A DNA stretch of 64,000 nt from Actinocorallia sp039871655 (lineage in GTDB: Bacteria > Actinomycetota > Actinomycetes > Streptosporangiales > Streptosporangiaceae): NCBI RefSeq assembly GCF_039871655.1, contig NZ_JBDPLZ010000001.1:248001-312000 (forward strand), given 5' to 3'. This document shows, piece after piece, positions 33,432 through 41,659 of the stretch; position 1 is the first letter of the stretch; each line of letters starts with the position of its first letter. The position numbers and the translations under genes were made by a program. The notes under the pieces are model-generated. The model did no database searches. It was not told where the DNA came from and worked only from the letters and a program-made list of their open reading frames with translations.

Positions 33432-34913
33432 ATGAAACCTCTGGCCCGTGGGAAGACGCCGTCCTTCGTCGGAGGAGCGGCCATGGCCGCCCTCACCCTG
33501 GTACTGGCGGCCGGGGCCGCCGGGCAGGCCGCGGCGGCCCCGGCGGTCGACGCGAAGGTGCCACGGGCCGAGTGCGGTCCGGGCTCGTCACCGGAGACCG
33601 GACTGCAGGGGCAGGTCCCCCTCAAGGACCGCAGGAGCGGGCGCAGCAAGCGTGGCTACTCCTGCAACCTGGAACTGGTCGGCCGGTACCAGGGCCAGGG
33701 GCAGGCGACGGTCGGCGCATCCTACGGGCACTGCCAGTACCTGGGGACGATCCTGCCCGGCGCGGTGACCGCCAAGCGGCCCGGCGTCAACGTCGTCGAC
33801 TTCTCCGACCCGCGCCGGCCCAGGCTGAGTACCTCCCTCGTCAGCCCCGCGACACTCGGCGGGACCTGGGAGACCCTCAAGGTCCACGAAGGCCGGGGGC
33901 TGCTGGCGGCGGTGTCCGTCGGCGCCCTGAGCGGCGGGTTCTTCGTCTCCGTGTACGACGTCAAGACCGACTGCGCCCATCCCCGGCTGCTCAACGGGAT
34001 CAAGGGCACGAAGCTGACCATGCCCGGCGCGTTCCCCGGCCATGAGGCGGGCTGGTCACCCGACGGCCGCACCTACTGGACGACCGGGACCGTCGGGGGC
34101 ACCATCGCCGCCCTCGACATGACGAACCCGAGGTCCCCGCGGGTCATCTACAACGGGACGACGAGCCTGGTCAACCACGGCATCGGGGTGAGCGCCGACG
34201 GGAAACGGCTCTACGCGGCCAACATCCCGGCCGGCATCGTCGCCTTCGACTCCAGCGACATCCAGCGCCGCACGCAGCACCCGCGGTTGCGCCAGATCTC
34301 CGAGACGACCTGGAACGACGGCCTCGTCACCCAGCACGCCATCCCGTTCACCGACCGGGGCAAGCCGTACCTGGCGGTGGCCGACGAACTCGGCTCGGGC
34401 GGAGTGCGGATCCTCGACCTCTCCAACGAGCGCAGGCCCCGGACCATCCGCAAGCTCAGGCTGGAGGTCAACCGCCCCGAGCACCTGAAGCTGCGGGCCG
34501 CCGACAACGCCCGGAACGGCATCTTCGGCTACGACTCGCACTACTGCACCCTCGACCGGCCCGTCGACCCCACCGCGCTGGCCTGCGGCTGGGCGCAGTC
34601 CGGGATCCGCGTGTTCGACGTCCGCGACCTGAAGCGCCCCCGCGAGATCGCCTACTTCAACCCGCCCGCCCAGGTCGGCAGGCGCCACGAACTGGCCAAC
34701 TCCGCGCACGCTTTCCTTCCCTTCGGCGCCTACTTCTCCGACATCCTCAACGGCGGCCCGGACGGGCTGTCCCTGCACACCGGCGAGCCCGACATGACCG
34801 CCGACTGGTGCATGTCGCCGCCGCGCTTCGACCGCGGCAGGCTGTGGGTGTCCTGCGACGACAACGGCGCGCTGCTGCTGCGCTTCACCGGCCACACCTT
34901 CCCCCTGCGGTGA
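33432..34913 (+). CDS. Secreted LVIVD-repeat protein
   Basis: 493 residues with a Sec signal (AALTLVLAAGAAGQAAAAPA, cleavage near residue 37). Repeats of the LVIVD type recur along the chain: GVNVVDFSDPRRPRLST, GTIAALDMTNPRSPRVI, GVRILDLSNERRPRTIR, GIRVFDVRDLKRPREIA. They imply a beta-propeller-like surface protein. Several conserved His and Cys residues (YGHCQYLG, DSHYCTLD, DWCMSPPRF) are compatible with disulphides or a metal site. The gene is coupled by a GTGA overlap to a DUF305 protein, a pairing seen in other actinomycetes. The reaction is unknown. GAGGAG precedes the start. Confidence 0.9.
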   Translation: MKPLARGKTPSFVGGAAMAALTLVLAAGAAGQAAAAPAVDAKVPRAECGPGSSPETGLQGQVPLKDRRSGRSKRGYSCNLELVGRYQGQGQATVGASYGHCQYLGTILPGAVTAKRPGVNVVDFSDPRRPRLSTSLVSPATLGGTWETLKVHEGRGLLAAVSVGALSGGFFVSVYDVKTDCAHPRLLNGIKGTKLTMPGAFPGHEAGWSPDGRTYWTTGTVGGTIAALDMTNPRSPRVIYNGTTSLVNHGIGVSADGKRLYAANIPAGIVAFDSSDIQRRTQHPRLRQISETTWNDGLVTQHAIPFTDRGKPYLAVADELGSGGVRILDLSNERRPRTIRKLRLEVNRPEHLKLRAADNARNGIFGYDSHYCTLDRPVDPTALACGWAQSGIRVFDVRDLKRPREIAYFNPPAQVGRRHELANSAHAFLPFGAYFSDILNGGPDGLSLHTGEPDMTADWCMSPPRFDRGRLWVSCDDNGALLLRFTGHTFPLR

Positions 34914-35575
34914 GCGGGCGGTCCCGTGCCGGCCGGGTGTTCTCGGCCGTCGGATTCATGGTGATCGGAGCGGTGGCCACGCTGCTGCTCTCCGGCCTCG
35001 GCTCCTCGCCGGGCGCCGCGCGGGTCTCCCCCGCCGGAGCCGTCGACATCGGCTTCAGCCAGGACATGGTCGTGCACCACCAGCAGGCCGTGACGATGGC
35101 CCAGACCGTCCGGGGCCGGGTCGGCCCGTCCGTGTCGCAGGTGGCCGGCACGATCGAGCTCGGCCAGCTCAAGGAGATCGGCCTCCTGCAGGGCTGGCTC
35201 GCCCTCTGGGACGCCCCCCAGGTCTCCTCCGGGCCGCCCATGGCCTGGATGGCGCCCGGCTCCCACGACCACGCGAGCACCTCGGCCGACGCGGACCACG
35301 TGATGCCGGGAATGGCGTCCCTCGACGAACTGGACCGCCTGGGCGAGGCCGAAGGCGAGGACCTGGAGGTCTGGTTCCTCCAGCTCATGATCCGCCACCA
35401 TCAGGGGGGCGTGGCCATGGCCACCGCCGCCGCCCGCCGTGCGACGGTCCCCCAGGTCCGCGACCTCGCCGTCCTCATGGCCACCGAACAGCGCAAGGAG
35501 ACCGCTCTGATGACCGGCCTCCTCGACGCCCTCGGCCACCGTCCCCTTCCCCTGCCCGCGACCGGGCCCGTCTGA
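34910..35575 (+). CDS. DUF305 secreted/membrane-anchored protein
   Basis: 221 residues from GTG 34910, overlapping the LVIVD stop. A signal anchor (VFSAVGFMVIGAVATLLLSGLG) precedes two DUF305 halves. Each half has the characteristic His-His-Gln motif: DMVVHHQQAVTMAQ and LMIRHHQGGVAMATAA. DUF305 folds as a ferritin-like helical bundle; the histidines suggest metal binding, and the family often occurs with copper or oxidative-stress genes. It is probably exported together with the LVIVD partner. Confidence 0.9.
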   Translation: MSGRSRAGRVFSAVGFMVIGAVATLLLSGLGSSPGAARVSPAGAVDIGFSQDMVVHHQQAVTMAQTVRGRVGPSVSQVAGTIELGQLKEIGLLQGWLALWDAPQVSSGPPMAWMAPGSHDHASTSADADHVMPGMASLDELDRLGEAEGEDLEVWFLQLMIRHHQGGVAMATAAARRATVPQVRDLAVLMATEQRKETALMTGLLDALGHRPLPLPATGPV

Positions 35576-35612
35576 GAGGCCGCGACGCGGCGACGGGCAC
35601 GGGCCCGGACCG

Positions 35613-36056
35613 TCAGGGGACGTACCGGCCGTGGCCGAGGGAGCGCAGGGCTTCGCGCAGCCGGTCGGCGGCGGAGTCGAGGTCGGCGTCGGAGGCCGGC
35701 CGGGCCGAGGACAGCGACAGGATCGTCTCCATCGTCTCCGCGGGGAAGACGTGGATGTGCAGGTGAGGGACGTCGAAGCCCGCCACCATCAGGGCCGCGC
35801 GCGGGGCCTGGAACGCCTCGCGCTGGGCCAGGCCGATCGTCTGGGCCACCGCCGTCACCTTGCCCAGCAGGTCCGCGGGCGCGTCGAGCCACTGGTCGAT
35901 CTCCAGGCGCGGCACGACCAGGGTGTGGCCGGGAGAGAAGGGGCGGATGTCCAGGAACGCCACGACGTCCGGGTCCTGCCAGACGAACCGGGCGGGAATC
36001 CTTCCGGCGATGATCAGGCTGAACAGGCTGGGCGCTGCTGCCTCGGCTTCGGTCAC
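35613..36056 (-). CDS. HIT family nucleotide hydrolase/transferase
   Basis: 147 residues from GTG 36056. The histidine triad HLHIHVFP is present, preceded by the HIT strand DVVAFLDIRPFSPGHTLVVPRLEIDQWLD. Such proteins cleave nucleoside phosphoramidates or dinucleotide polyphosphates in the cytoplasm (Hint/Fhit branch). It is shorter than Fhit and closest to bacterial Hint-like proteins. It converges with the DUF305 gene and is separated from the next module by about 340 bases. Confidence 0.92.
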   Translation of the reverse strand: MTEAEAAAPSLFSLIIAGRIPARFVWQDPDVVAFLDIRPFSPGHTLVVPRLEIDQWLDAPADLLGKVTAVAQTIGLAQREAFQAPRAALMVAGFDVPHLHIHVFPAETMETILSLSSARPASDADLDSAADRLREALRSLGHGRYVP

Positions 36057-36393
36057 GGTGCGTCCTCCGGGAAGGTCAGGGCGGGGTTCGTCTCGGTCTC
36101 CCGCGACCTTACGACCGGCCCGCCCGCGGCGGCGCACCGGTCCTTCCCGTACCCGCCGAAGCGGCGGAGCGCTCCTGCCGCGGGCCGGACCGGGACCGCC
36201 CATCTCCACCGATCATGAAATGAATTTCATGGACGGTGCGGCCAGTGGCCGAGCATCCCCCGCCGCCCGTCGAGGGCAGCACGGGTGGCCACTTTTGACG
36301 TACGGTCCCCGGACACCGCTGATTCTGTGACGATCATGAACTCCCACGGGAGGATCGGCGGCGCTTCCCCAAGATCCATGCGCAATGTTGTGC

Positions 36394-36481
36394 GCGTCAC
36401 AATCCGGCCATACCAAACAAACACGTGGGTATTGACCGCCCCACGAGCGCTGATACCTTCATTTTTAGAATTCACTTCACC
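36394..36481 (+). promoter_or_regulatory. Promoter module B (shared with 26246-26333)
   Basis: GCGTCACAATCCGGCC starts at 36394, -35 TTGACC at 36432-36437, 16-base spacer, -10 TACCTT at 36454-36459, GAATTCACTTCACC at 36468-36481. The similarity to module A extends beyond the core promoter on both sides, and a CCCGACA-loop hairpin follows in both places. Here the module stands about 220 bases in front of a small secreted-protein gene, leaving a long structured leader. Confidence 0.6.
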
Positions 36482-36521
36482 CGACGAGCGCTGTGAGAAA
36501 CCCGCGGCACCCGGAGCGGAG

Positions 36522-36599
36522 CGGCTGACCCGACATCAGCCGGTCCTGCCCGGACCGCGACCCCCTACCCCCCATCTCCGCCCACCCGACATGGGCGGA
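36522..36599 (+). repeat. Two hairpins with identical CCCGACA loop in leader
   Basis: CGGCTGA (36522-36528) pairs with TCAGCCG (36536-36542), and TCCGCCCA (36577-36584) pairs with TGGGCGGA (36592-36599). Both enclose the same seven-base loop CCCGACA and are closed by an A-T pair. Their stems differ in sequence but stay complementary, so it is the structure plus loop that is kept. Between them is a small GGTCC/GGACC hairpin. They may act as terminators, an attenuator or a protein-binding RNA. Confidence 0.6.
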
Positions 36600-36702
36600 A
36601 ACGGGGTCCCACCGGCCTCGCCGCCAGGCGGAGCCGGCACGGCCGCGCGCGGCCGTTCCCACCCCTGGGCGTTCACGCGCCCGCTCCGCAAGAGGAGACC
36701 CC

Positions 36703-37176
36703 ATGTCCCGCACCGCCAAACTCGCCGCCATCGCCGCGGCCTCCGCCGCCGCCGTCGCGATGACCGCCGCCCCCGCCGCCGCCTGGCCGAACGCCGACGT
36801 CTCGGGAGTCCTCTCCGGGAACATGGTCATCGACGCGGGCGTCGAGGCCACCTGCACCGGCTCCACCCTGAACGGCACCATCGACAGCAACGGCGCGCTC
36901 ACCATCACCTCGGCCTCCGTCAGCGGCTGCGGCGTCACGGTCACAGCCTCGAACCTGCCCTGGAGCGGCAGCTTCAGCGGCTCCACCGCCACCATCAACG
37001 GCTTCCGGATGAGCGCCATCGGCTGCACCTACGGCGGCACCCTGACCGGCTCCCTCAGCGGTTCCACCCTCCCGGCCACCGTCACCTTCTCCGATGTGAC
37101 CGTCAACAAGATCAGCGGCTTCTTCTGCCCCGGCTCCGCCACCGTCAGCGCCACGTACGTCTTCTCGGAGGTGTGA
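36703..37176 (+). CDS. Small secreted protein with four cysteines, unknown function
   Basis: 157 residues, AGAGGAG seven bases before the ATG. Sec signal MSRTAKLAAIAAASAAAVAM with cleavage after APAAA (residue 27). The mature part is a Ser/Thr/Gly-rich beta protein with short alternating strands (GNMVIDAGVEATCTGSTLNGTI, GALTITSASVSGCGVTVTASNLP) and four cysteines, probably two disulphides. Similar small secreted beta proteins are common in Streptomyces and Actinomadura but unassigned. The promoter module B and long hairpin leader point to tight control. A perfect hairpin follows the stop. Confidence 0.82.
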   Translation: MSRTAKLAAIAAASAAAVAMTAAPAAAWPNADVSGVLSGNMVIDAGVEATCTGSTLNGTIDSNGALTITSASVSGCGVTVTASNLPWSGSFSGSTATINGFRMSAIGCTYGGTLTGSLSGSTLPATVTFSDVTVNKISGFFCPGSATVSATYVFSEV

Positions 37177-37182
37177 TCCTCC

Positions 37183-37215
37183 GGGGCTCGGCCGACCCGA
37201 CATCGACCGAGCCCC
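37183..37215 (+). terminator. Terminator hairpin with CCCGACA loop
   Basis: Thirteen-base stem with one mismatch (37183-37195 with 37203-37215, GGGGCTCGG outer arm) around CCCGACA. It begins six bases after the secreted-protein stop and therefore behaves as its terminator. Confidence 0.75.
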
Positions 37216-37346
37216 GTTCCCAGGTCCCGGCGGGAGCCCCTCCCGCCGGGACCGTCCGCTCCCGCCTGTAGTGTTCCAAGCACTGCAAGATCAATATGAG
37301 GTGAGGAGGGTCCGCCCCCACGGGCCCCGCAGTCGGGAGGCGGACC

Positions 37347-37841
37347 ATGAGAGCACTGACGGCGGCGATCATCCTGTGCGGTCTCGGAGCCGCGGCGTGC
37401 GGCGCGTCGAAGGCCGCGCCGGAGCCGGCGGCCACCCATGACGGCGTCCGCTACTCCGCGGTGGGGGACGACCCCCGGATCCTGCTCGGGCACCAGGAGA
37501 TGGCCATCATGCCGTACGGCCAGTACGTCCTGCGCTACGACCCGGACGCGGCGTGCCTCTACGTGGTGGAGACCGGGCGGGCCGAGAACGGAGGCGACAG
37601 GCTTTCGGTACCGGTGTGGGCCGGACTGGGGACCTCCATACGACCGCTGGTCAAGAACGGCCGACGGGGCGTGGCTGCCGGCGACCACACGATCCTGGAA
37701 GGCGACACGTTCGGCGGCGCACCGCAGGGCAGCCCGGCAGGCCTGGGCGAGAGCCTCAGATCCGCCGGGCTGCCCTCGTCCTGCGGAAAGATCACCGAAC
37801 TGTCGGTCATCGCCCAGCCCGGATCCCCGCACCCCTCCTGA
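37347..37841 (+). CDS. Lipoprotein of unknown function
   Basis: 164 residues with a clear lipobox (ILCGLGAAAC, lipidated Cys18). The mature part has a beta-rich body (DDPRILLGHQEMAIMPYGQYVLRYDPDAACLYVVETG) and a second cysteine pair candidate (DAACLYV and PSSCGKI). No family is recognised. The start follows GGAGGCGG. It stands alone between a terminator and the phosphatase gene. Confidence 0.75.
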   Translation: MRALTAAIILCGLGAAACGASKAAPEPAATHDGVRYSAVGDDPRILLGHQEMAIMPYGQYVLRYDPDAACLYVVETGRAENGGDRLSVPVWAGLGTSIRPLVKNGRRGVAAGDHTILEGDTFGGAPQGSPAGLGESLRSAGLPSSCGKITELSVIAQPGSPHPS

Positions 37842-38016
37842 CGGGACCGGCTACAGCAGAAAGAGAACGGAAGACCGGCGAGGCCCAGGTTCCGTCGCGG
37901 CCGCCCGTACCCGGACTCGCTCACCATCTTCCGCAACGGGGCCGTGGGTCCTCTCACCAGCGAGGACCCGCTACGGTGCGGACTGGTAACTGATGGAATG
38001 TCAGCTAGGGGGCGGG

Positions 38017-38667
38017 ATGCCGGTCATCCATCTGGTCCGTCATGGGCAGGCGTCGTTCGGGGCGCAGAACTACGACGTGCTGTCGGAGCTGGGGCGCAGG
38101 CAGGCCGAGGTCGTCGGGGCCGAACTGGGGCGGCGCGGGCTCCGGGACCCCCTGGTGGTCTGCGGGACGCTGGAACGGCAGCGGGACACGGCCGAACTCC
38201 TCATGAAGGCCGCGGACCTGGACGGGCGTCCGCGCACCGACTCCCGGTGGAACGAGTACGACTCCCTCGAGCTCCTCCGCCGCTACGGGATGGAACCGGA
38301 CGAGTCCTCCGGAGACATCCGGGGGTTCCAGCTGGTGCTGGACGTGGCGTTGGAAGCGTGGATCAACGATGCCGAGCACGACGGGTGGGAGAGCTTCCGG
38401 TCGGGTTCCAACACCGCGCTGAAAGAGCTGGTCGCCGAGCTCGGGTCGGGACGGGACGCCGTCGTGGTCACCTCGGGAGGCGTGCTGGCCGCCCTGTGCG
38501 GTGCCCTGCTGTCGGTTCCCGCCTCGGGAACGGTGGCGTTGCACCGGGTCGTCGTCAACGCCGCGATCACCACGATCACGGCGGGCCGTTCGGGTACCAG
38601 CCTGCTCGCCTTCAACGACCACGCGCACTTCGCCGGAAGCCGGCGGGAACTCCTCACCTACCGCTGA
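38017..38667 (+). CDS. Histidine phosphatase superfamily protein, atypical second motif
   Basis: 216 residues from ATG 38017 with AGGGGGCGGG just upstream; ATG 37993 is the alternative. The phosphoglycerate-mutase-like motif LVRHGQASFG gives the nucleophile histidine. The late conserved histidine is replaced: VVVTSGGVLAALCG has Ser-Gly where sHGG is usual. This serine form is frequent in actinobacterial members. The substrate is unknown. The protein is cytoplasmic and converges with the 38686 gene. Confidence 0.85.
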   Translation: MPVIHLVRHGQASFGAQNYDVLSELGRRQAEVVGAELGRRGLRDPLVVCGTLERQRDTAELLMKAADLDGRPRTDSRWNEYDSLELLRRYGMEPDESSGDIRGFQLVLDVALEAWINDAEHDGWESFRSGSNTALKELVAELGSGRDAVVVTSGGVLAALCGALLSVPASGTVALHRVVVNAAITTITAGRSGTSLLAFNDHAHFAGSRRELLTYR

Positions 38668-38685
38668 CCGGCCTGCCGGACCGGC

Positions 38686-39189
38686 TCAGCTGTCGTTCCT
38701 CTCGGCCGACGCCAGGACCCGGCAGCCTTCGCCCTCCAAGGGGAAGTACACCGCTCCCCGCCGCCGACGATCCCCGCTGCTCTCGGGGACTCTTTCCACT
38801 TTCCGGTTGTCGTCGATCGTAAGGCCGAACGCCAGGGCCACGCTCTCGAAGAAGGGGCCCCGGACCCCTCTTCGCAGGGCTTCCTTCTCCGCCGGGTCCA
38901 CATCGAAGTCGGCCTCGTCAAGAAGCGTCCCGACCCTGTCACAGGGCGCCACGAAGGCCAGCGCGTAGGAGTCCACCCCGTCCCAGCCGTGGTAGCCGGT
39001 GAACCGCACCTCTCGGGCCCCGTCCGGAAGCCGGAGCCCGATCCTCGCCTGCACTTCTTCGATCGAGATGTCCGCGTCCGTCGATTCGAGAGCCCGGGAG
39101 TCGGGATGGCCCGACGTCCACGACCAGTACCAGTAGAGCGCCAGCGGAGCCAGAAGGAGCACCGCGAGGAATGCCAGTCGTTTTCTCAC
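38686..39189 (-). CDS. Membrane-anchored protein, possible partner/immunity of WXG-like protein
   Basis: 167 residues from GTG 39189. One N-terminal membrane anchor (LAFLAVLLLAPLALYWYWSW) and an extracytoplasmic domain without known family (ARIGLRLPDGAREVRFTGYHGWDGVDSYALAFVAP). The start overlaps the stop of the upstream WXG-like gene (GTGA), so the two are made together. In effector cassettes this last place is typically held by an immunity protein. That role is inferred from position only. Confidence 0.7.
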   Translation of the reverse strand: MRKRLAFLAVLLLAPLALYWYWSWTSGHPDSRALESTDADISIEEVQARIGLRLPDGAREVRFTGYHGWDGVDSYALAFVAPCDRVGTLLDEADFDVDPAEKEALRRGVRGPFFESVALAFGLTIDDNRKVERVPESSGDRRRRGAVYFPLEGEGCRVLASAERNDS

Positions 39190-40298
39190 GGGACCTTCAG
39201 CGCACCGTAGACATTGAAATCCTGGGCGCTCCCCGAGGCGTGGAGGTGCGAGATATCGGCCTGCGAAAGGTTCAGCGGACCGATCGGGCTCCGGTTCTCC
39301 TCAGACGTACCGAAGTTGTACCTCTTGTAGAACTCGACCGTGTAGCCGCCATCCCCGTCTCCGCGGACACGCATTTGATATCCGTTGTAAGCGTAGTAGT
39401 TGTCGAGCTCCTGAGGAGCGAAGTTATGGCTCGTCCACCCCGTGTCCCATGGCTTTCCCCCGTTCCTGGGGGCGTTCTCGAGAAGCTCGTTGAGTGATTG
39501 CCGCATGCTCGGACTATTCTTCAGCATTACCGCGACATCGGGATCGACCCGGTCTCCGGAATTCCCCAGCCAGTGCAGCAGGAGCTTCTTCGCCGTCGGC
39601 CAGTCCTTGATGGCCCCGTACCCGGCCATGCCGTAGAGCTGGGTCTTGGTCCACGCGTCTCTAGGGGTAGCCTCCTCGCTTCCGTGCGGGCGATCGTAGT
39701 CCGTACCCGGCCAGTTCGGCGGCAGATCGGTAAGGTCGAGCGGAAGCCCCTGCTCGTTCCACGCCTTTTCGGGAGACAGGTGCCCCAGTGCCGCGACCAG
39801 GCTCCGATCGGCAGTCTCCGCAAGGCGCAGAGCGTCCTTGGCCAGTTGCTCGATCCTTTTTATCTCGCCTCTGAGCTGTGGATACTCCTCGAATATCTCC
39901 TCCTGCGTGTACCTGGAGACGAAGTCATCACCGCTGAACGGCGGAGGGCCGACCGTCCCGTCCTCAGCCACCGTCAGATTCCAGAACAAGGCGTCGGCCA
40001 GGGCGTCGTTGAGGTCGTCCTGCGCCTGCTTGAAGTCCGTATACGCCGCGAAAAGCGCCCCCTGAACGCTCTTCGCGCTGAACGCGATATGCCGGTACCG
40101 GTCGTACATGGGCGCGATCTCGGTTTCGGCCGCCGTCGCCGCGAGCCCGTTCCAGCCGGACTGCTGGACGTTCGCCTGTATCCGGTCCTTGAAGGCCGTC
40201 GCTCCGGAGTTGAGCCGGCCGACGAATCCCTGCCATGTCTCCTCCGCAGCCTCGAGCCCGCGGAAATCCGCGCCCTTCAATTGGGAGACGCTCACCAT
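39186..40298 (-). CDS. WXG-like secreted effector candidate (type VII cargo-like)
   Basis: 370 residues. The first 100 residues form a helical hairpin with a W-x-G turn (IQANVQQSGWNGLAATAAE), like WXG100/LXG cargo of type VII secretion. A helical middle (IKRIEQLAKDALRLAETADRSLVAALG) leads to a mixed C-terminal domain of about 170 residues ending with YNGYQMRVRGDGDGGYTVEFYKRY and a His-rich LSQADISHLHASGS. That domain is unknown to me and could be the effector part. It is preceded two bases away by an EspC-like gene and followed by an overlapping membrane protein gene. Secretion machinery (EccC) is not in the window. Confidence 0.72.
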   Translation of the reverse strand: MVSVSQLKGADFRGLEAAEETWQGFVGRLNSGATAFKDRIQANVQQSGWNGLAATAAETEIAPMYDRYRHIAFSAKSVQGALFAAYTDFKQAQDDLNDALADALFWNLTVAEDGTVGPPPFSGDDFVSRYTQEEIFEEYPQLRGEIKRIEQLAKDALRLAETADRSLVAALGHLSPEKAWNEQGLPLDLTDLPPNWPGTDYDRPHGSEEATPRDAWTKTQLYGMAGYGAIKDWPTAKKLLLHWLGNSGDRVDPDVAVMLKNSPSMRQSLNELLENAPRNGGKPWDTGWTSHNFAPQELDNYYAYNGYQMRVRGDGDGGYTVEFYKRYNFGTSEENRSPIGPLNLSQADISHLHASGSAQDFNVYGALKVP

Positions 40299-40300
40299 GC

Positions 40301-40831
40301 CTATCCTCCGAACCAGATCCTGGAAAGCTCGTCGCGGATGTGGCTCTCGGTCCCACGGTAGGCTGCGGCCGTCTTTCTGAGCCTGGGCGAGACGCTCTCG
40401 ACACGGTCCGCGAACCCCTTGGCCCCCTTCTCCCAGGACGTCAGAAGGGCTTCGAGGGCCGCGCCCGAGGCGAAGGACGCCGCCTTGAGGCCGACGGCCG
40501 CGGCATCCGTGGGTTTACCGGCCCGGCCGAGGTCCCTGCGAAGCCCTTCGGCCAGGTCGTCGGCCGCGGCCGCGGCTTTTCTGAGCTTTTCCAGGTCTTC
40601 ATAGCCGAGCGTTCCCGATCCCGCGACCAAAGGCAGAAGTGTCGGCGGCAGCGAAGTGTCCTGTTTGGGCTGGGTCCAGGGCTGGAGAAGTTTTTTGAGG
40701 TCGCGCTGCTGCTCGGTGAGAGGCGGAGCGGGATTGGCGCTCCCAGGCGGTGGAGAAAGCCGGGTATCGCCGAGCAGGAGGCGGTACAGATCCGCGTCAC
40801 CGCTCACCGCCTGAGGGTCTTCGGGGGGCAT
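40301..40831 (-). CDS. EspC-like (ESX secretion-associated) helical protein
   Basis: 176 residues from ATG 40831 with AGGAG six bases upstream. After a Pro-rich N-terminus, the C-terminal 90 residues are a helical hairpin with ALLTSWEKGAKGFADRVESVSPRLRKTAAAYRGTESHIRDELSRIWFG. The A-Y-R-x-T/S-E-x-x-x-x-D/E pattern matches the export tail type (YxxxD/E) of EspC/PE-like type VII partners. It probably pairs with the WXG-like protein encoded next for joint export. Promoter lies in the AT-richer gap 40832-41089. Confidence 0.65.
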   Translation of the reverse strand: MPPEDPQAVSGDADLYRLLLGDTRLSPPPGSANPAPPLTEQQRDLKKLLQPWTQPKQDTSLPPTLLPLVAGSGTLGYEDLEKLRKAAAAADDLAEGLRRDLGRAGKPTDAAAVGLKAASFASGAALEALLTSWEKGAKGFADRVESVSPRLRKTAAAYRGTESHIRDELSRIWFGG

Positions 40832-41089
40832 GACCGACTCCTGACAGTCCGGAAGTTTCCGCAAGATAGCAGATACCAAGGTTGCCAGATTGTGCAGCTT
40901 CTCGCATAGCTGCGTTTTGTTTGCCGAAAATGACGTACAAAAATAATTTCATCTAGGCCGCCCGCTCCACGGGGTCCGACAGGTTCGTTCGTCCGTCACC
41001 TGAGCTCTCATTCCAGGATCTGCGGGCCCCACCGGCGGAAGGAGTGGAACTCCTCTCCCGCGTCGGGACTCGGGTGTCCAGGTGGCGGC

Positions 41090-41317
41090 GTGAAGAATCC
41101 GCGGGTTCGGGACTGGGCCTTGGTGGGGGCCGTGTTCGCGGTGCCGGCGGTCAACCTCGTGGTGGTGGGAGGCGAAGACGAGGGCGGTGGCCGCCGGGGG
41201 CCTGGGGTGCTGACGGCGGTCTCATCGTTCGCGCTGGCCAACCTGACGGTGCTGGCCGGAGGGCTGACGGGGCTGCTGGCGGCCGTGATCGTCGGAGAGA
41301 GCCCGTGGACACGGTAG
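41090..41317 (+). CDS. Small two-helix membrane protein
   Basis: 75 residues from GTG 41090. Two hydrophobic segments (WALVGAVFAVPAVNLVVVGG; FALANLTVLAGGLTGLLAAVIVG) around a glycine/charged loop. The ribosome site is weak (AGGTGGCGGC). No family recognised. It precedes a truncated regulator fragment, so it may itself be part of a decayed two-component locus. Confidence 0.45.
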   Translation: MKNPRVRDWALVGAVFAVPAVNLVVVGGEDEGGGRRGPGVLTAVSSFALANLTVLAGGLTGLLAAVIVGESPWTR

Positions 41318-41372
41318 GCGGTACGGTGGCCCGCTGAACTCGTCCACGCCGTGCGGGTGGTGGCGCGCGGGG

Positions 41373-41570
41373 ACGCTGCTCGCGCCGGGCGTCACCCGGC
41401 GGCTCATCCCCGAGTTCGCCTCCCGGGTGCGGACCCCGCCGGCGAGGTCGACTCCGGGGCTGGAGTCGCTCACGGCACGCGAGCGGGAGATCCTCCGGCT
41501 CGTCGTCCTGGCCTACGAGAGCGGGCTGGTCAGACCGGGATGGCCGGGCGACGTACATCCCGGGATGTAA
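41373..41570 (+). pseudogene. Truncated NarL/LuxR response-regulator fragment
   Basis: The frame reads TLLAPGVTRRLIPEFASRV, then LTAREREILRLVVLAYESG and a stop. That is the linker and first helix of a NarL-type LuxR output domain (usual sequence LLAPxVTRRLIxEF...LTxREREVLRLVAxGxSNxEIA). The receiver domain before it and the recognition helix after it are missing, and no start codon is available. It is a remnant. Confidence 0.7.
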
Positions 41571-41659
41571 GGCGGGATCCGGCCTCCGCCTGAAGTCCCA
41601 GGCGAGATGACAACTTCGGCCCGATGCGCCAGGAACCCTTCTGAGAGGAGGGTTCCAGC

